This document shows, piece by piece, positions 32,820-42,837 of a DNA stretch of 64,000 nucleotides (position 1 is its first letter; the number at the start of each line of letters is the position of its first letter). The stretch is from Haloplanus sp. CK5-1. GTDB lineage: Archaea > Halobacteriota > Halobacteria > Halobacteriales > Haloferacaceae. The stretch spans positions 2,108,001 to 2,172,000 of the forward strand of contig NZ_CP147505.1 in assembly GCF_037201915.1 (NCBI RefSeq), read 5' to 3'. The position numbers and the translations under genes were made by a program. A model generated the notes under the pieces. That model saw only the letters and a program-made list of their open reading frames with translations, was not told the DNA's origin and did not search any database.

Positions 32820-34688
32820 TCACGCCCGCTTGCCGATCTCCTCGCGGAGCACGTCGCTGACGATTTCACCGTCGGCCTTCCCGCGGAGAGCGCCCATGCA
32901 CTCGCCCATGAGCGCGGAGAACGCGCCCATCCCCTCTCGCTCCACTTGGTCGGCGTTGCGCTCGATCACGTCGGTGACGGCGTCGCGCACCTCGCTCTCG
33001 GAGACCCCCGAGAGTCCGGCCGCCTCGATCGCCTCCTCGGCGGTGAGGGAGGGGTCGCCGGCAAGCGTCACCAACACCTCGTCGACGCCCTCCTTCGCGA
33101 GATCGCCCGCTTCGACGAGTTCGAGGACGGCCAGCAGGTGGTCGTCGGTGAGGCGGTCGACCGCCACGTCGTCGCGGCTGAGCTCGGTCAGCGTCCCCTC
33201 CAAGACGCCGGCGGCGAAGGTGGCGTCGACGCCCGCCTCGACGCTCTCTTCGAACAGGGGCATGTGGTGACCGTAGGCCACCTGCTCGGCGAGGCCGGCG
33301 TCGAGGCCGTAGTCGGATCGGTAGCGCTCGGCCTTCTCGGTGAGGAGTTCGGGCGTCTCCACGTCGACGACGTCGAGTTCGACGGGCGGTACGTCCGTCT
33401 CGGGGTACATTCGCGCCGCGCCGGGGAGTGGCCGCAGGTAGCGGGTCGTCGCCTCCGGGGTAGCGTCGCGGGTCTCCTCGGGGACGCCCTCGATGGCCGT
33501 CTCCGCGCGCTCGGCGGCGGCGTCGACGGCCAGATCGGCCGTCTCGGGGTCGTCGGCGACGATGGCGACGGCGTCGTCGGGACCGGCGTCGACCGCGTCG
33601 CACAGCGCCTCGACCTCCGCCCCGGTGACGCCGTAGGCGGGGAGTTCGTCGGTGTGGAAGATACCACCCGCGCCGTGGCGCTTGGCGTGATCGGAGAGTT
33701 CGGTCCCCAGACGGCGGTCGGGTTGGATCTCGTGGCCGACCAGTCCGTCGAAGCCGAACAGCGGGACGGCCTCGACGCGCCCACCGGAATCGAGTGCGCT
33801 CCGGATCACGCCGCTGTCGGTGTCCGCGAAGACGTCGGTCACGTCCCGTGGGTCGCCGACCGACGCGTCCCGGTCGTCGAGCGTCTCGGCGATGTCGAGG
33901 AGTTCGACCTGTCGCCCGACCTCGTTGCGGACGATCTCGTCGATCTGGTCGAGCGCCTGGACGCCCTTGATCTCGACGCGTGCGCCCTCGGCGATGGAGA
34001 CGTTGACGTCCTGTCGGATGGTGCCGAGCCCGCGCTTCACCGCCCCCGTCGAGCGCAGCAACATCCCGATGCGTTCGGCGGCCTCGTGGGCCTGATCCGG
34101 CGAGTGGATGTCCGGTTTGGTCCCGATTTCGACCAGCGGGATGCCGAGGCGGTCGAGGCTGTACCGGACGCCGTCGTCGGTCTCCCCGACGCGACCGGCG
34201 CTCTCCTCCTCCAGGAGGAGGTCCTCGACGCCGACCGGCCCCTCGCTCGTCTCGATTTCGCCGTCCTGTCCGACCAGAGCCGTGCGCTGGAACCCGGAGG
34301 TGTTCGATCCGTCGACGACGATCTTTCGCATGACGTGGGCCTGATCCACGGCCGACATATCGAGGAGGGTGGCGATCTGGAGTGCCACGTCCAGCGCTTC
34401 GTCGTCGATCCGGTGAGGCGGTTCGTCGTCCTCCTCGACGAGACAGGTCGTGTCGAAGGCCAGATACTCGAACTCGCGGTCGACGCGGCTCTCCTCGACG
34501 GCGGCCTGGTCGAGTTCGCCGAGTTCGCTCTTCGTCGGGTGGAGATACCGGGAGAACGTCCGGACCGACTCCTCGGGTTCCCGACGCTCGGTCGGGCACG
34601 CACAGAACAGTTTGGTCGCGGTGTCGAGTTGCTGGTGTATCTCCAGCCCCGCGACGAGTCCGAGCGCCTCGTAGTCGTACTCGCTCAT
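32820..34688 (-). CDS. gatE: Glu-tRNA(Gln) amidotransferase subunit E
   Basis: 622-aa archaeal GatE, partner of GatD in converting Glu-tRNA(Gln) to Gln-tRNA(Gln). The GatB/E cradle domain begins GLVAGLEIHQQLDTATKLFC and contains LGTIRQDVNVSIAEGARVEIKG. The AspRS-like insertion (about 280-410) and the C-terminal YqeY-like tail (FSALMGECMGALRGKADGEI) are present. GatD is not in the window. Confidence 0.95.
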   Translation of the reverse strand: MSEYDYEALGLVAGLEIHQQLDTATKLFCACPTERREPEESVRTFSRYLHPTKSELGELDQAAVEESRVDREFEYLAFDTTCLVEEDDEPPHRIDDEALDVALQIATLLDMSAVDQAHVMRKIVVDGSNTSGFQRTALVGQDGEIETSEGPVGVEDLLLEEESAGRVGETDDGVRYSLDRLGIPLVEIGTKPDIHSPDQAHEAAERIGMLLRSTGAVKRGLGTIRQDVNVSIAEGARVEIKGVQALDQIDEIVRNEVGRQVELLDIAETLDDRDASVGDPRDVTDVFADTDSGVIRSALDSGGRVEAVPLFGFDGLVGHEIQPDRRLGTELSDHAKRHGAGGIFHTDELPAYGVTGAEVEALCDAVDAGPDDAVAIVADDPETADLAVDAAAERAETAIEGVPEETRDATPEATTRYLRPLPGAARMYPETDVPPVELDVVDVETPELLTEKAERYRSDYGLDAGLAEQVAYGHHMPLFEESVEAGVDATFAAGVLEGTLTELSRDDVAVDRLTDDHLLAVLELVEAGDLAKEGVDEVLVTLAGDPSLTAEEAIEAAGLSGVSESEVRDAVTDVIERNADQVEREGMGAFSALMGECMGALRGKADGEIVSDVLREEIGKRA

Positions 34689-34711
34689 TGTCCCTACCTC
34701 TACCCGGCGAG

Positions 34712-34719
34712 CCTAAAAG
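34712..34719 (-). promoter_or_regulatory. TATA-like element of gatE
   Basis: On the minus strand the sequence reads CTTTTAGG about 27 bases before the gatE start codon at 34688, the leaderless spacing seen elsewhere in this window. Confidence 0.4.
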
Positions 34720-34839
34720 CGTTCAGTCTGCGGGGCGACGCCGCCCTCGCCACCGGACGACGTCGCTTTCGCTTCGACCATTGTCGACAACGGACGAAAA
34801 CGCGTACGTCAGCCCCCGAAAATACGGATACTGAGGAAT

Positions 34840-34847
34840 CTTTATTT
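34840..34847 (+). promoter_or_regulatory. TATA-like element of the CitE-type lyase
   Basis: CTTTATTT centred about 26 bases before the ATG at 34870. This spacing is the reason for choosing that start over the ATG at 34882. Confidence 0.5.
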
Positions 34848-34869
34848 GGGAGCGAGCGGGTTTTATGTG

Positions 34870-35796
34870 ATGGTAGAAGACATGTCTGACGACGTCGAAC
34901 TCCGGCGGACGCAACTCGCGACCCCCGCCAGTGACCCTGAGTTCATGGAGAGCGCCTCGAACAGCGACGCCGACGAAGTCTTCCTCGACCTGGAGGACTC
35001 CGTCGCGCCGAACGCCAAGGTCGGGGCTCGAGAACCGCTGATCGAGGCGGCCCAGGACCACGACTGGTCCGACAAGATCCTGTCCTACCGGATCAACGGC
35101 ATCGACACGCGATGGTGGTACGACGACATCATCGAGGTCATCGGCCAGGCCGGGGAGTACATCGACGACATCATCATCCCGAAGGTCGCCGGTCCGAGCG
35201 ACATCCACACGGTCGAGAACCTCCTGACGCAGGTCGAGGAGAACAACGGACTAGAGGTCGGACGGATCGGTCTCGAACCCCAGATCGAGGACGGGGAGGG
35301 CATCCACAACGTCCACGACATCGCCCACGCCTCCGATCGACTCTCGTCGATCATCTTCGGCCCCGGCGACTACTCGGCGGCGATGGGGACGCCCGGACTG
35401 GACATCGGCCAGTTCCCCGAGTACCCCGGCCACTACTGGCACCACGCGCTCTCGGAGTGTAACTCCGCCGCGAAGAGCGCCGACCTGCCCTGCCTGGACG
35501 GCCCGTACGCCGACATCGACGACCCCGAGGGCTTCCGCACGTCCGCGGAGCGCGCGAACATGCTCGGCTGCGACGGCAAGTGGGCGATCCACCCGAGCCA
35601 GATCGAGATCGGTAACGAAGTGTTCGCACCCGACCCCGAAGTCGCAGAACGCGCCGAACGCATCGTCGACGCCTACGCCGAGGCGATGGAGGAAGGCAAG
35701 GGTGCCGTCTCCGTCGACGGACAGATGGTCGACGAGGCCACGAACAAGATGGCCCAGGATATCGTCGCCAAGGCCCGCGCCGCCGGCATCCTGTAG
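34870..35796 (+). CDS. HpcH/CitE-family (malyl-CoA/methylmalyl-CoA) lyase
   Basis: 308-aa TIM-barrel lyase related to citrate lyase beta and L-malyl-CoA/beta-methylmalyl-CoA lyase. Conserved sites are DEVFLDLEDSVAPNAK, SYRINGIDTRWWYDDI, GLEPQIEDGEGI, IIFGPGDYSAAMGTP and GKWAIHPSQIEIGNEVF. In haloarchaea such enzymes serve the methylaspartate cycle or glyoxylate metabolism. The FAD/Fe-S dehydrogenase gene nearby may use a hydroxyacid of related metabolism, but they are not in one operon. Confidence 0.88.
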   Translation: MVEDMSDDVELRRTQLATPASDPEFMESASNSDADEVFLDLEDSVAPNAKVGAREPLIEAAQDHDWSDKILSYRINGIDTRWWYDDIIEVIGQAGEYIDDIIIPKVAGPSDIHTVENLLTQVEENNGLEVGRIGLEPQIEDGEGIHNVHDIAHASDRLSSIIFGPGDYSAAMGTPGLDIGQFPEYPGHYWHHALSECNSAAKSADLPCLDGPYADIDDPEGFRTSAERANMLGCDGKWAIHPSQIEIGNEVFAPDPEVAERAERIVDAYAEAMEEGKGAVSVDGQMVDEATNKMAQDIVAKARAAGIL

Positions 35797-35818
35797 TTCG
35801 GTCCTCCCGATCCCGTCC

Positions 35819-35823
35819 TTTTT
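35819..35823 (+). terminator. T-rich terminator
   Basis: A run of five T residues 23 bases after the lyase stop codon, in otherwise GC-rich sequence, as expected for archaeal termination. Confidence 0.35.
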
Positions 35824-35853
35824 CGTCTCGGCAAACGACGAGCGGTCGCCCCG

Positions 35854-36222
35854 TCAGTCCAGCGGTTGGACGAGTTCGACGACGTGCCCGTCAGGGTCCT
35901 CGACGAAGGTGGTCCGCGCGCCGGCCGCGGGTTGGTCGCCGGGTTCCTCGACGACGCCGTAGTGGTCGATGTCGGCGAAGACGGCGTCCACGTCGTCAAC
36001 GCCGATGGCGAGGTGGTCCCACGAGGTCCCCTCCTCAAACTCGGTTTCGCCGTCCGTCTCGGAGAGTTGGAGTTCGACGCCGTCCTCGTCGGCGACGTAG
36101 CGGTTCTCCGTCTCGCCGTCGGGCGTCTCGAACGACCACGACTCCTCGAAGCCGAACTGCTCGTAGAACTCGATCGACTCGTCCGCGTCCGCGACGTTCA
36201 GGCAGACGTGTATGAGATTCAT
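35854..36222 (-). CDS. VOC (glyoxalase-like) protein
   Basis: 122-aa vicinal-oxygen-chelate protein closest to lactoylglutathione-lyase-like members. MNLIHVCLNVADADESIEFY opens the first beta-alpha module and TSWDHLAIGVDDVDAVFADI the second, with metal-ligand-type His5, His in WDHLAIGV and Glu in DPDGHVVELVQ. The substrate is unknown. The start at 36222 matches the family; the longer frame was rejected. Confidence 0.85.
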   Translation of the reverse strand: MNLIHVCLNVADADESIEFYEQFGFEESWSFETPDGETENRYVADEDGVELQLSETDGETEFEEGTSWDHLAIGVDDVDAVFADIDHYGVVEEPGDQPAAGARTTFVEDPDGHVVELVQPLD

Positions 36223-36426
36223 TCCGTTCCGCTCTCGGCCGCGAACCGATAAAAAGATGACTGAATGGGGGTATCGGCGAGCGACGGCAACGCCCTCCGA
36301 CTCCCGAGCGCCGCTATCGGTACCGGCAATTATTCTATACCCATCTTTCGTTACGAACACCCGTGAGCGTGACGTTCACGGGCCCCTAACGTAGGAGTTA
36401 AACCAGCCCAGTTCGGTGTGCTATTT

Positions 36427-39400
36427 ATGGCCATTGATGAACGATCGACGGGATTAGAGACCTCCGCGGACTCGCTGGGCCACGAGCACCCGGACGCCGA
36501 GGAGTACCGGGATCTGGCCGAGGACCTCCGATCGGGCGTTCGGGGGGACGTCTCCTTCGACGAGTACGCGCAGGTGCTGTACGCCACCGACGGGAGCATC
36601 TATCAGGCCAAACCGGCCGGTGTGGTGTTACCGAAGACGGTGAGCGACGTCCAGCACACGGTCGAGACGGCGGCCGAACACGGCGTTCCCATCCTGCCCC
36701 GTGGAACCGGGTCGTCGCTCGGAGGCCAGACCGTCGGGCCGGGCTGTGTCGTCGTCGACTTCACCCGCTACATGGACGACATCGTCGACGTCGACCCAGA
36801 CGACCAGCGGGCGGTCGTCCAACCCGGCGTCGTTCAGGACCACCTCGACAACCACCTCGAAGGGTACGGGCTGAAGTTCGCTCCCGACCCCGCGTCGTCG
36901 AACCGATCGACCGTCGTCGGCGGTATCGGCAACAACTCGACGGGTGCCCACTCGGTTCGCTACGGCATCACCGACGCCTACACCGAGGAACTCGACGTCG
37001 TCCTGGCGGACGGGTCGCTGATCCACACCGAACCCGTCGTCCTCGACAGCAGTCAGTGGGAGGAGAAAGTCGACAGCGACGGCCTCGAAGCACGGATCTA
37101 CGAGACCGTCCGCCGACTGGTCGAGGAGCACGAGGACGAAATCGAGGAGAAGTACCCCGACCTCAAGCGGTCGGTTTCGGGGTACAACCTCCAGAAGGTC
37201 ATCTACGAGAACGACGACGGCGAGGAGGTCATCAATCTCTCGAAACTGTTCGTCGGCGCGGAGGGGACCCTCGGCGTCATCGTCGAGGCCGAAGTCTCGC
37301 TGGTCACGCTGCCCGAGGAGACGGCGCTCGTCCTCTACTGTTTCGACGACCTCGTCGAGACAATGCAGGCGGTGCCAGAGGCACTCGAGTTCGACGTCAG
37401 CGCCGTGGAGTTGATGGACGACGAGGTGTTCGCGCTCGCGGCCGACTCGACGGAGTACGCCCAGTACGTCGAGATGATCCCCGAGGGGACGAAGGCCGCG
37501 CTCATGCTGGAGTACGACTCCGAACTCGTCGACGACTTCGAGGACGCCATCGCCGAGACGAACGACTACTTCGTCGACAACGGCGACGCCTTCCACGCCA
37601 TCGAGGCCTACACCGAGGAGGACCAGGCAGACATCTGGAAGCTCCGGAAGGCGGCGATTCCCCTCCTGATGGGGATGCAAGGCGACCCGAAGCCCTACCC
37701 GTTCATCGAGGACGCGACGGTGCCCCCCGAGGAACTCTCGGAGTACGTCTTCGAGTTCGAGGAGGTTCTCGAGGACCACGGCACCTCCGCGGCCTACTTC
37801 GCCCACGCCGGAAGCGGGACGCTCCACATCCGCCCGATCCTCAACCTCAAGGACGGCGAGGGGATCGAGACGATGCACTCGATCACCGAAGACGTGACCG
37901 ACCTCGTCCTCGACCACTACGGGGCGTTCTCGGGCGAGCACGGCGACGGGATGGCGCGCACGGAGTTCAACCCCAAGATGTACGGGGACGACCTCTGGAA
38001 TGCGTTCAAAGAACTGAAGACGGCGTTCGACCCCGAGTGGCAGATGCACCCGGGCAACGTCGTCTACCGCGACGGGCCCGAGGACGTCGGCCCCGACTCG
38101 GAGCGAGGTGTCGGCGCGGACATGCGCGAGAACCTCCGCTACGGGGCGGACTACCAGTCGGTCGAACCCCAGACCGCACTCGACTTCGAGGACGAGGGGG
38201 GGTTCTCCCACCTCGTCGAACTGTGTAACGGCTGTGGCACCTGTCGCCAGACCGACTCCGAGGTGATGTGCCCGACCTACCGCGCGAGCGAGGAGGAGAT
38301 CCAGACGACGCGCGGCCGGGCGAACATGCTCCGGGCGGCGATCAGCGGCGAACTCGACGAGGACGAGATCTACTCCGACCGCTTCCAGGAGGAGGTGATG
38401 GACCTCTGTGTCGGCTGTAAGGGCTGCAAGAGCGACTGCCCGACCGGCGTCGACATGGCGAAACTCAAGACGGAGGTCAAACACCAGTACCACCAGGAGG
38501 AGGGTGTCAGCCTCCGTGAACGCGTCTTCGCCAACATCGACACGCTGTCGAAACTCGGATCGATGTTCGCGCCCGTCTCGAATCTCGCGCCCAAGATACC
38601 CGGCGCCCGGACGGTGATGGAGGAGGCCATCGGCATCTCCAGCGAACGTGAACTGCCAACCTTCGCGAGCGAGAGTCTCGAGGACTGGTTCGAGGCCCGC
38701 GGCCGGTGTCAGGTGGCGCCGAGCGATGCGCGCGATCAGGTGTTGCTGTTCCCCGACACCTACACCAACTACATCTACCCCGACGCGGGGAAGGCGGCGA
38801 TCGAGGTGCTCGAAGCCGCGAACGTGTTCGTCCGCATCCCGGACGACGTGGCTCCCTCGGGTCGTGCCGCGTTCTCGTCGGGCATGCTCGACCTCTGTCG
38901 GGACCGCGCCGAGACGAACGTCTCGGTCCTCCGCGACGCGGTCGACGACGGCTGGTCGGTCGTGTTCGTCGAACCGTCGGACGCCGTCATGTTCCAGGAC
39001 GAGTACCGGGACCTGCTCTCGGGGCCGGCCGTCGAAACCGTTTCCGACGCCGCCTACGGCGTCATGGAGTACGCGGACGTGACCGGCATGACCGACACCA
39101 TCGACTTCGGTCAGCCCAAACGGTCGCTCTCCTACCACGGCCACTGCAACCAGAAGGCGACGAACAAGGACCACCACGCCCTCGGCGTCCTGCAGCGTGC
39201 GGGTTACGACGTCGACCCCCTCGAGACGACCTGCTGTGGGATGGCCGGCTCCTTCGGCTACCACGAGGAGCACTACGACATCTCGCAGGCCATCGGCAGC
39301 CTCCTGTTCGAAGAGGTCGAGGAGAGCCCGGGCGACGAGGTGACCGCCCCCGGCGCGTCCTGCCGGTCGCAACTCGGCGACGAGTACGCCGACCATCCGC

Positions 39401-39438
39401 CCCACCCGGTCGAGAAACTCGCGGACGCGCTCGACTGA
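36427..39438 (+). CDS. FAD-linked/Fe-S D-2-hydroxyacid dehydrogenase
   Basis: 1,003-aa fusion. The N-terminal FAD_binding_4 domain contains GTGSSLGGQTVGPG and GNNSTGAHSVRYGI, followed by the oxidase C-terminal domain (GEHGDGMARTEFNP). Then come two ferredoxin-type cysteine clusters (LCNGCGTCRQTDSEVMCPTY and LCVGCKGCKSDCPTG) and a CCG-type domain (YHGHCNQK, TCCGMAGSFGYHEEH). Relatives oxidise D-lactate, glycolate or D-2-hydroxyglutarate and pass electrons to the membrane. All parts sit in one polypeptide, as is usual in haloarchaea. Confidence 0.9.
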   Translation: MAIDERSTGLETSADSLGHEHPDAEEYRDLAEDLRSGVRGDVSFDEYAQVLYATDGSIYQAKPAGVVLPKTVSDVQHTVETAAEHGVPILPRGTGSSLGGQTVGPGCVVVDFTRYMDDIVDVDPDDQRAVVQPGVVQDHLDNHLEGYGLKFAPDPASSNRSTVVGGIGNNSTGAHSVRYGITDAYTEELDVVLADGSLIHTEPVVLDSSQWEEKVDSDGLEARIYETVRRLVEEHEDEIEEKYPDLKRSVSGYNLQKVIYENDDGEEVINLSKLFVGAEGTLGVIVEAEVSLVTLPEETALVLYCFDDLVETMQAVPEALEFDVSAVELMDDEVFALAADSTEYAQYVEMIPEGTKAALMLEYDSELVDDFEDAIAETNDYFVDNGDAFHAIEAYTEEDQADIWKLRKAAIPLLMGMQGDPKPYPFIEDATVPPEELSEYVFEFEEVLEDHGTSAAYFAHAGSGTLHIRPILNLKDGEGIETMHSITEDVTDLVLDHYGAFSGEHGDGMARTEFNPKMYGDDLWNAFKELKTAFDPEWQMHPGNVVYRDGPEDVGPDSERGVGADMRENLRYGADYQSVEPQTALDFEDEGGFSHLVELCNGCGTCRQTDSEVMCPTYRASEEEIQTTRGRANMLRAAISGELDEDEIYSDRFQEEVMDLCVGCKGCKSDCPTGVDMAKLKTEVKHQYHQEEGVSLRERVFANIDTLSKLGSMFAPVSNLAPKIPGARTVMEEAIGISSERELPTFASESLEDWFEARGRCQVAPSDARDQVLLFPDTYTNYIYPDAGKAAIEVLEAANVFVRIPDDVAPSGRAAFSSGMLDLCRDRAETNVSVLRDAVDDGWSVVFVEPSDAVMFQDEYRDLLSGPAVETVSDAAYGVMEYADVTGMTDTIDFGQPKRSLSYHGHCNQKATNKDHHALGVLQRAGYDVDPLETTCCGMAGSFGYHEEHYDISQAIGSLLFEEVEESPGDEVTAPGASCRSQLGDEYADHPPHPVEKLADALD

Positions 39439-39484
39439 TCGGGACGAGACGGAACGGTGGACGGACCGCCCCCGTCTTCACCAG

Positions 39485-39492
39485 TTATATTT
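39485..39492 (+). promoter_or_regulatory. TATA-like element
   Basis: TTATATTT centred about 28 bases before the ATG at 39516, indicating a leaderless transcript. Confidence 0.55.
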
Positions 39493-39515
39493 TGGCCGCC
39501 GCCGACCTCCGCGTG

Positions 39516-39896
39516 ATGTCAGATTCGGAGTTCACCGTCGCAGTCGACGGCACCGAGGTGACGGCAACGTGGCTCGAAGAGAGCCCGGAGACACGACGAG
39601 CGATCGCCGACGCCCTGCCGCTGTCGGGGGAGGCGACGCGCTGGGGTGACGAACTCTACTTCCGGATCCCCGTCGACGTGGACGCCGAGGAGCCACGGGC
39701 GACGGTCGAACCGGGGACGATCGCCTACTGGCCGCGGGGCTCGGCGCTGTGTCTGTTCTGGGGGCCGACGCCGGCGAGTACGGGGTCCGAGCTGACGGCG
39801 GCGTCGCCGGTGAACGTCGTGGCGCAGTTGGAGGACCTCTCGCCGCTGACGAGTCTCCCCGACGGGGCCGGCGCGACGGTGCGGCTCTCGGAGTGA
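39516..39896 (+). CDS. Cyclophilin-like fold protein (TM1367 type)
   Basis: 126-aa beta-barrel protein. The pattern WGDELYFRIPVDVDAEEPRA, GTIAYWPRGSALCLFWGPTP and NVVAQLEDLSPL matches the prokaryotic cyclophilin-like family (DUF3830/TM1367-like), which usually lacks proline isomerase residues. Function unknown. It is convergent with asd, one base apart. Confidence 0.8.
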   Translation: MSDSEFTVAVDGTEVTATWLEESPETRRAIADALPLSGEATRWGDELYFRIPVDVDAEEPRATVEPGTIAYWPRGSALCLFWGPTPASTGSELTAASPVNVVAQLEDLSPLTSLPDGAGATVRLSE

Positions 39897-39897
39897 G

Positions 39898-40932
39898 CTA
39901 CAGGTAGCCGTTCTCGACGAGCAGTTCGCCGTTCAGCAGACTCGCGCCGGCCGCGCCGCGGATGGTGTTGTGTGCGAGGCAGTCGAACTTGACGCCGTGG
40001 GTGGTCGACTGGATCCCGCCGACGCAGATCTGCATCCCCTTCCCGCGCATCCGGTCCAGCCGAGGCTGGGGGCGTTCGGGGTCGTCGAAGACGTGGATGA
40101 GTTGGTTGGGGGCGCTGGGCAGGTCGACGCCGGGGAACTCCCGCATCGCGTCTGCCACCTCGCCGACGTCGGGGTCGTCGGCGAGGTCGACGAAGGCGTT
40201 CTCCAGGTGGCCGTCGAGTGTCGGGATGCGGTTGCACGAGGCGGCGACGTCGACGTCGTGCCACGTGAGTTCGGCGCCGTCGAAGTCACCCAGCAGTTTC
40301 CGGGACTCGGTCTCCATCTTGTCCTCCTCGCCGCCGATGTGCGGGAGGGCGTTGTCGATGATCTCCATGGAGGTAACCCCGGAGTAGCCGGCCCCGGAGA
40401 CGGCCTGCAGGGTGGTGACGTCGACACGGTCGAGGCCGAACTCGTCGAGTGCCGCGAGCGGCGGGATCATGGTGATCGTCGAGCAGTTCGGGTTCTTCAC
40501 CAGCGCGCCGTCCCAGCCGCGCTCGTCGCGCTGTACCTCGATCAGGTCGAGGTGACCGGGGTTGATCTCCGGGATGGTCAGGGGCACGTCCTCGGCGAGG
40601 CGGTCGTTCGAGGAGTTCGACGAGATGACATAGCCCTCGCGGGCGAAGTCCTCCTCGACGTCGACGGCGACGCTCGAGGGGAGCGACGAGAAGAGGAGGT
40701 CGACGTCGTCCGGAACCGCGTCCGGGTCGGTCGAACGGACGGTCATCTCCGCCACGTCGACGGGGATGGGCGAGTCGACCCGCCACTTCGCCGCCTTCCG
40801 GTATGGCTTGCCCGCGCTGTCCTCGCTCGCCGTGAGCGCCGCGAGTTCGAAGGTAGGGTGGCCGTCGAGGAGTTGGATGAATCGCTGTCCGACCGCACCG
40901 GTCGCACCGAGGATGCCGACTCGTACTGACAT
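39898..40932 (-). CDS. asd: Aspartate-semialdehyde dehydrogenase
   Basis: 344-aa enzyme of the fungal/archaeal type. It reduces aspartyl phosphate to the semialdehyde for Thr, Met and Lys synthesis. The NADP-binding start is [18 protein letters not shown], the catalytic Cys is in [11 protein letters not shown], and a substrate-binding motif follows ([11 protein letters not shown]). The start is a typical N-terminus at 40932. Confidence 0.95.
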   Translation of the reverse strand: MSVRVGILGATGAVGQRFIQLLDGHPTFELAALTASEDSAGKPYRKAAKWRVDSPIPVDVAEMTVRSTDPDAVPDDVDLLFSSLPSSVAVDVEEDFAREGYVISSNSSNDRLAEDVPLTIPEINPGHLDLIEVQRDERGWDGALVKNPNCSTITMIPPLAALDEFGLDRVDVTTLQAVSGAGYSGVTSMEIIDNALPHIGGEEDKMETESRKLLGDFDGAELTWHDVDVAASCNRIPTLDGHLENAFVDLADDPDVGEVADAMREFPGVDLPSAPNQLIHVFDDPERPQPRLDRMRGKGMQICVGGIQSTTHGVKFDCLAHNTIRGAAGASLLNGELLVENGYL

Positions 40933-41028
40933 TACCTCTCCGTGTGGGTCACTGGCATAAGGCGGTTTGGATTCGCGTCGCTCGCGCCGACCGATACACT
41001 AACGGGGGATTTTCTCGTAGGGGCGGAC

Positions 41029-42837
41029 ATGTTCCACAAGGTCCTCGTCGCCAACCGGGGCGAGATCGCCGTTCGGGTCATGCGGGCCTGCGAGGAGTTG
41101 GGGGTCCGGACGGTCGCCGTCTACAGCGAGGCCGACAAACACGCCGGGCACGTCCGGTACGCGGACGAGGCGTACAACGTCGGCCCGGCGCGGGCGGCCG
41201 ACTCCTATCTCGATCAGGACGCGATACTGGCGGCCGCGCGCAAGGCCGGTGCCGACGCCATCCACCCGGGTTACGGCTTCATGGCCGAGAACGCGGCCTT
41301 CGCCGAACGCGTGGAGGCGAGCGAACTCGTCTGGATCGGTCCGCCGGCCTCGGCGATGGAACGCCTCGGCGAGAAGACGAAGGCCCGCAGCGTGATGGCC
41401 GACGCCGGCGTTCCGGTGGTCCCCGGGACCGATCCCATCGACGATCCCGCGGACGTCGAGGCGTTCGCGGACGAACACGGCTACCCCGTCGCGATCAAGG
41501 CCGAGGGCGGCGGCGGCGGTCGGGGCATGAAGATCGTCGAAGGCCCCGACGAGATCGAAGACAGACTCGCGGCCGCCAAGCGGGAGGGCGAGGCCTACTT
41601 CGACAACGACTCCGTCTACCTCGAACGCTTCCTCGACGCCCCGCGGCACATCGAGGTGCAGATCGTCGCCGACCACCACGGCAACGTCCGACACCTCGGC
41701 GAACGGGACTGCTCGCTCCAGCGTCGTCACCAGAAGATCGTCGAGGAGGGACCGAGTCCGGCGCTCTCGGACGACCTCCGCGAGCGGATCGGGACGGCCG
41801 CCCGCGAAGGCATCGCCGACACCGACTACACCAACGCCGGCACCGTCGAGTTCCTCGTCCAGGACGACGAGTTCTACTTCCTCGAAGTCAACACCCGCAT
41901 CCAGGTCGAACACCCCGTCACCGAGTGGATCACGGGCATCGACATCGTGAAAACCCAGTTGCGGGTCGCCGCGGGCGAGACGATCGGCTTCGAACAGGAC
42001 GAGGTGGCTATCGACGGCCACGCCATGGAGTTCCGCATCAACGCCGAGAACGCCGCCGACGACTTCGCGCCCGCGACCGGGCGACTCGACACGTACGATC
42101 CGCCGGGCGGCATCGGCGTCCGCGTCGACGACGCGGTGCGACAGGGGGACGAGATCGGCGGCGACTACGACTCCATGATCGCGAAACTGATCGTCCACGC
42201 CGGCGACCGCGAGGAGTGTCTCGCCCGCGCCGAACGCGCGCTGCAGGAGTTCGAGGTCGAGGGCATCCACACGGTCGTCCCGTTCCACCGACTGATGCTC
42301 ACCGACGAGCGCTTCACCGCAGGCACCCACACGACGAACTACCTCGATCGGGAACTCGATCCCGAGCGCATCGACCGCGCGGTCGAGCGCTGGGGACGGG
42401 ACGAGGACGACACCGATGCCGATGCCGACGCCGACGCCGACACGGACGAGGAGGTGAGCGAACGCGAGTTCACAGTCGAGGTCAACGGCAAGCGGTTCGA
42501 GGTGAACCTGGAGGAACGCGGTGCTCCCGAGATTCCGACCGGTGGTGGCTCCGGCGGCGACCGGATGGAACGTCCCGACGCCGCCACCGACGACGACGCG
42601 GGCGGATCGGCCGCCGCCGCCGAGGGCGAACGGATCGAGGCCGAGATGCAGGGCACCATCCTCTCGGTGGAGGTAGCCGCGGGCGACGAGGTGGCCGCGG
42701 GCGACGTCGTCCTCGTGTTGGAGGCGATGAAGATGGAGAACGACGTGGTCGCCGAGAACGGCGGCACCGTCGCCGAGGTGCTCGTCGGGGAAGGCGAGAG
42801 CGTGGACATGGGCGATCCGTTGCTCGTTCTCGAATGA
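41029..42837 (+). CDS. Biotin carboxylase-BCCP subunit of acyl-CoA carboxylase
   Basis: 602-aa fusion. The biotin carboxylase part (about 1-450) has [20 protein letters not shown], the Gly-rich ATP loop [12 protein letters not shown], and [15 protein letters not shown] linker of Asp-Ala repeats (about 465-475) leads to a carrier domain with the biotinylation site [10 protein letters not shown]. This is the alpha subunit of acetyl/propionyl-CoA carboxylase; the carboxyltransferase beta subunit is not in the window. birA starts inside its stop codon (ATGA). Confidence 0.92.

Noticed and set aside
32562-34889. 775-codon plus-strand open frame opposite gatE
   Set aside because: gatE on the minus strand has full family motifs; the antisense translation has none.
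36628-39405. 925-codon minus-strand open frame
   Set aside because: Antisense to the FAD/Fe-S dehydrogenase, whose flavin and cysteine motifs are unmistakable.
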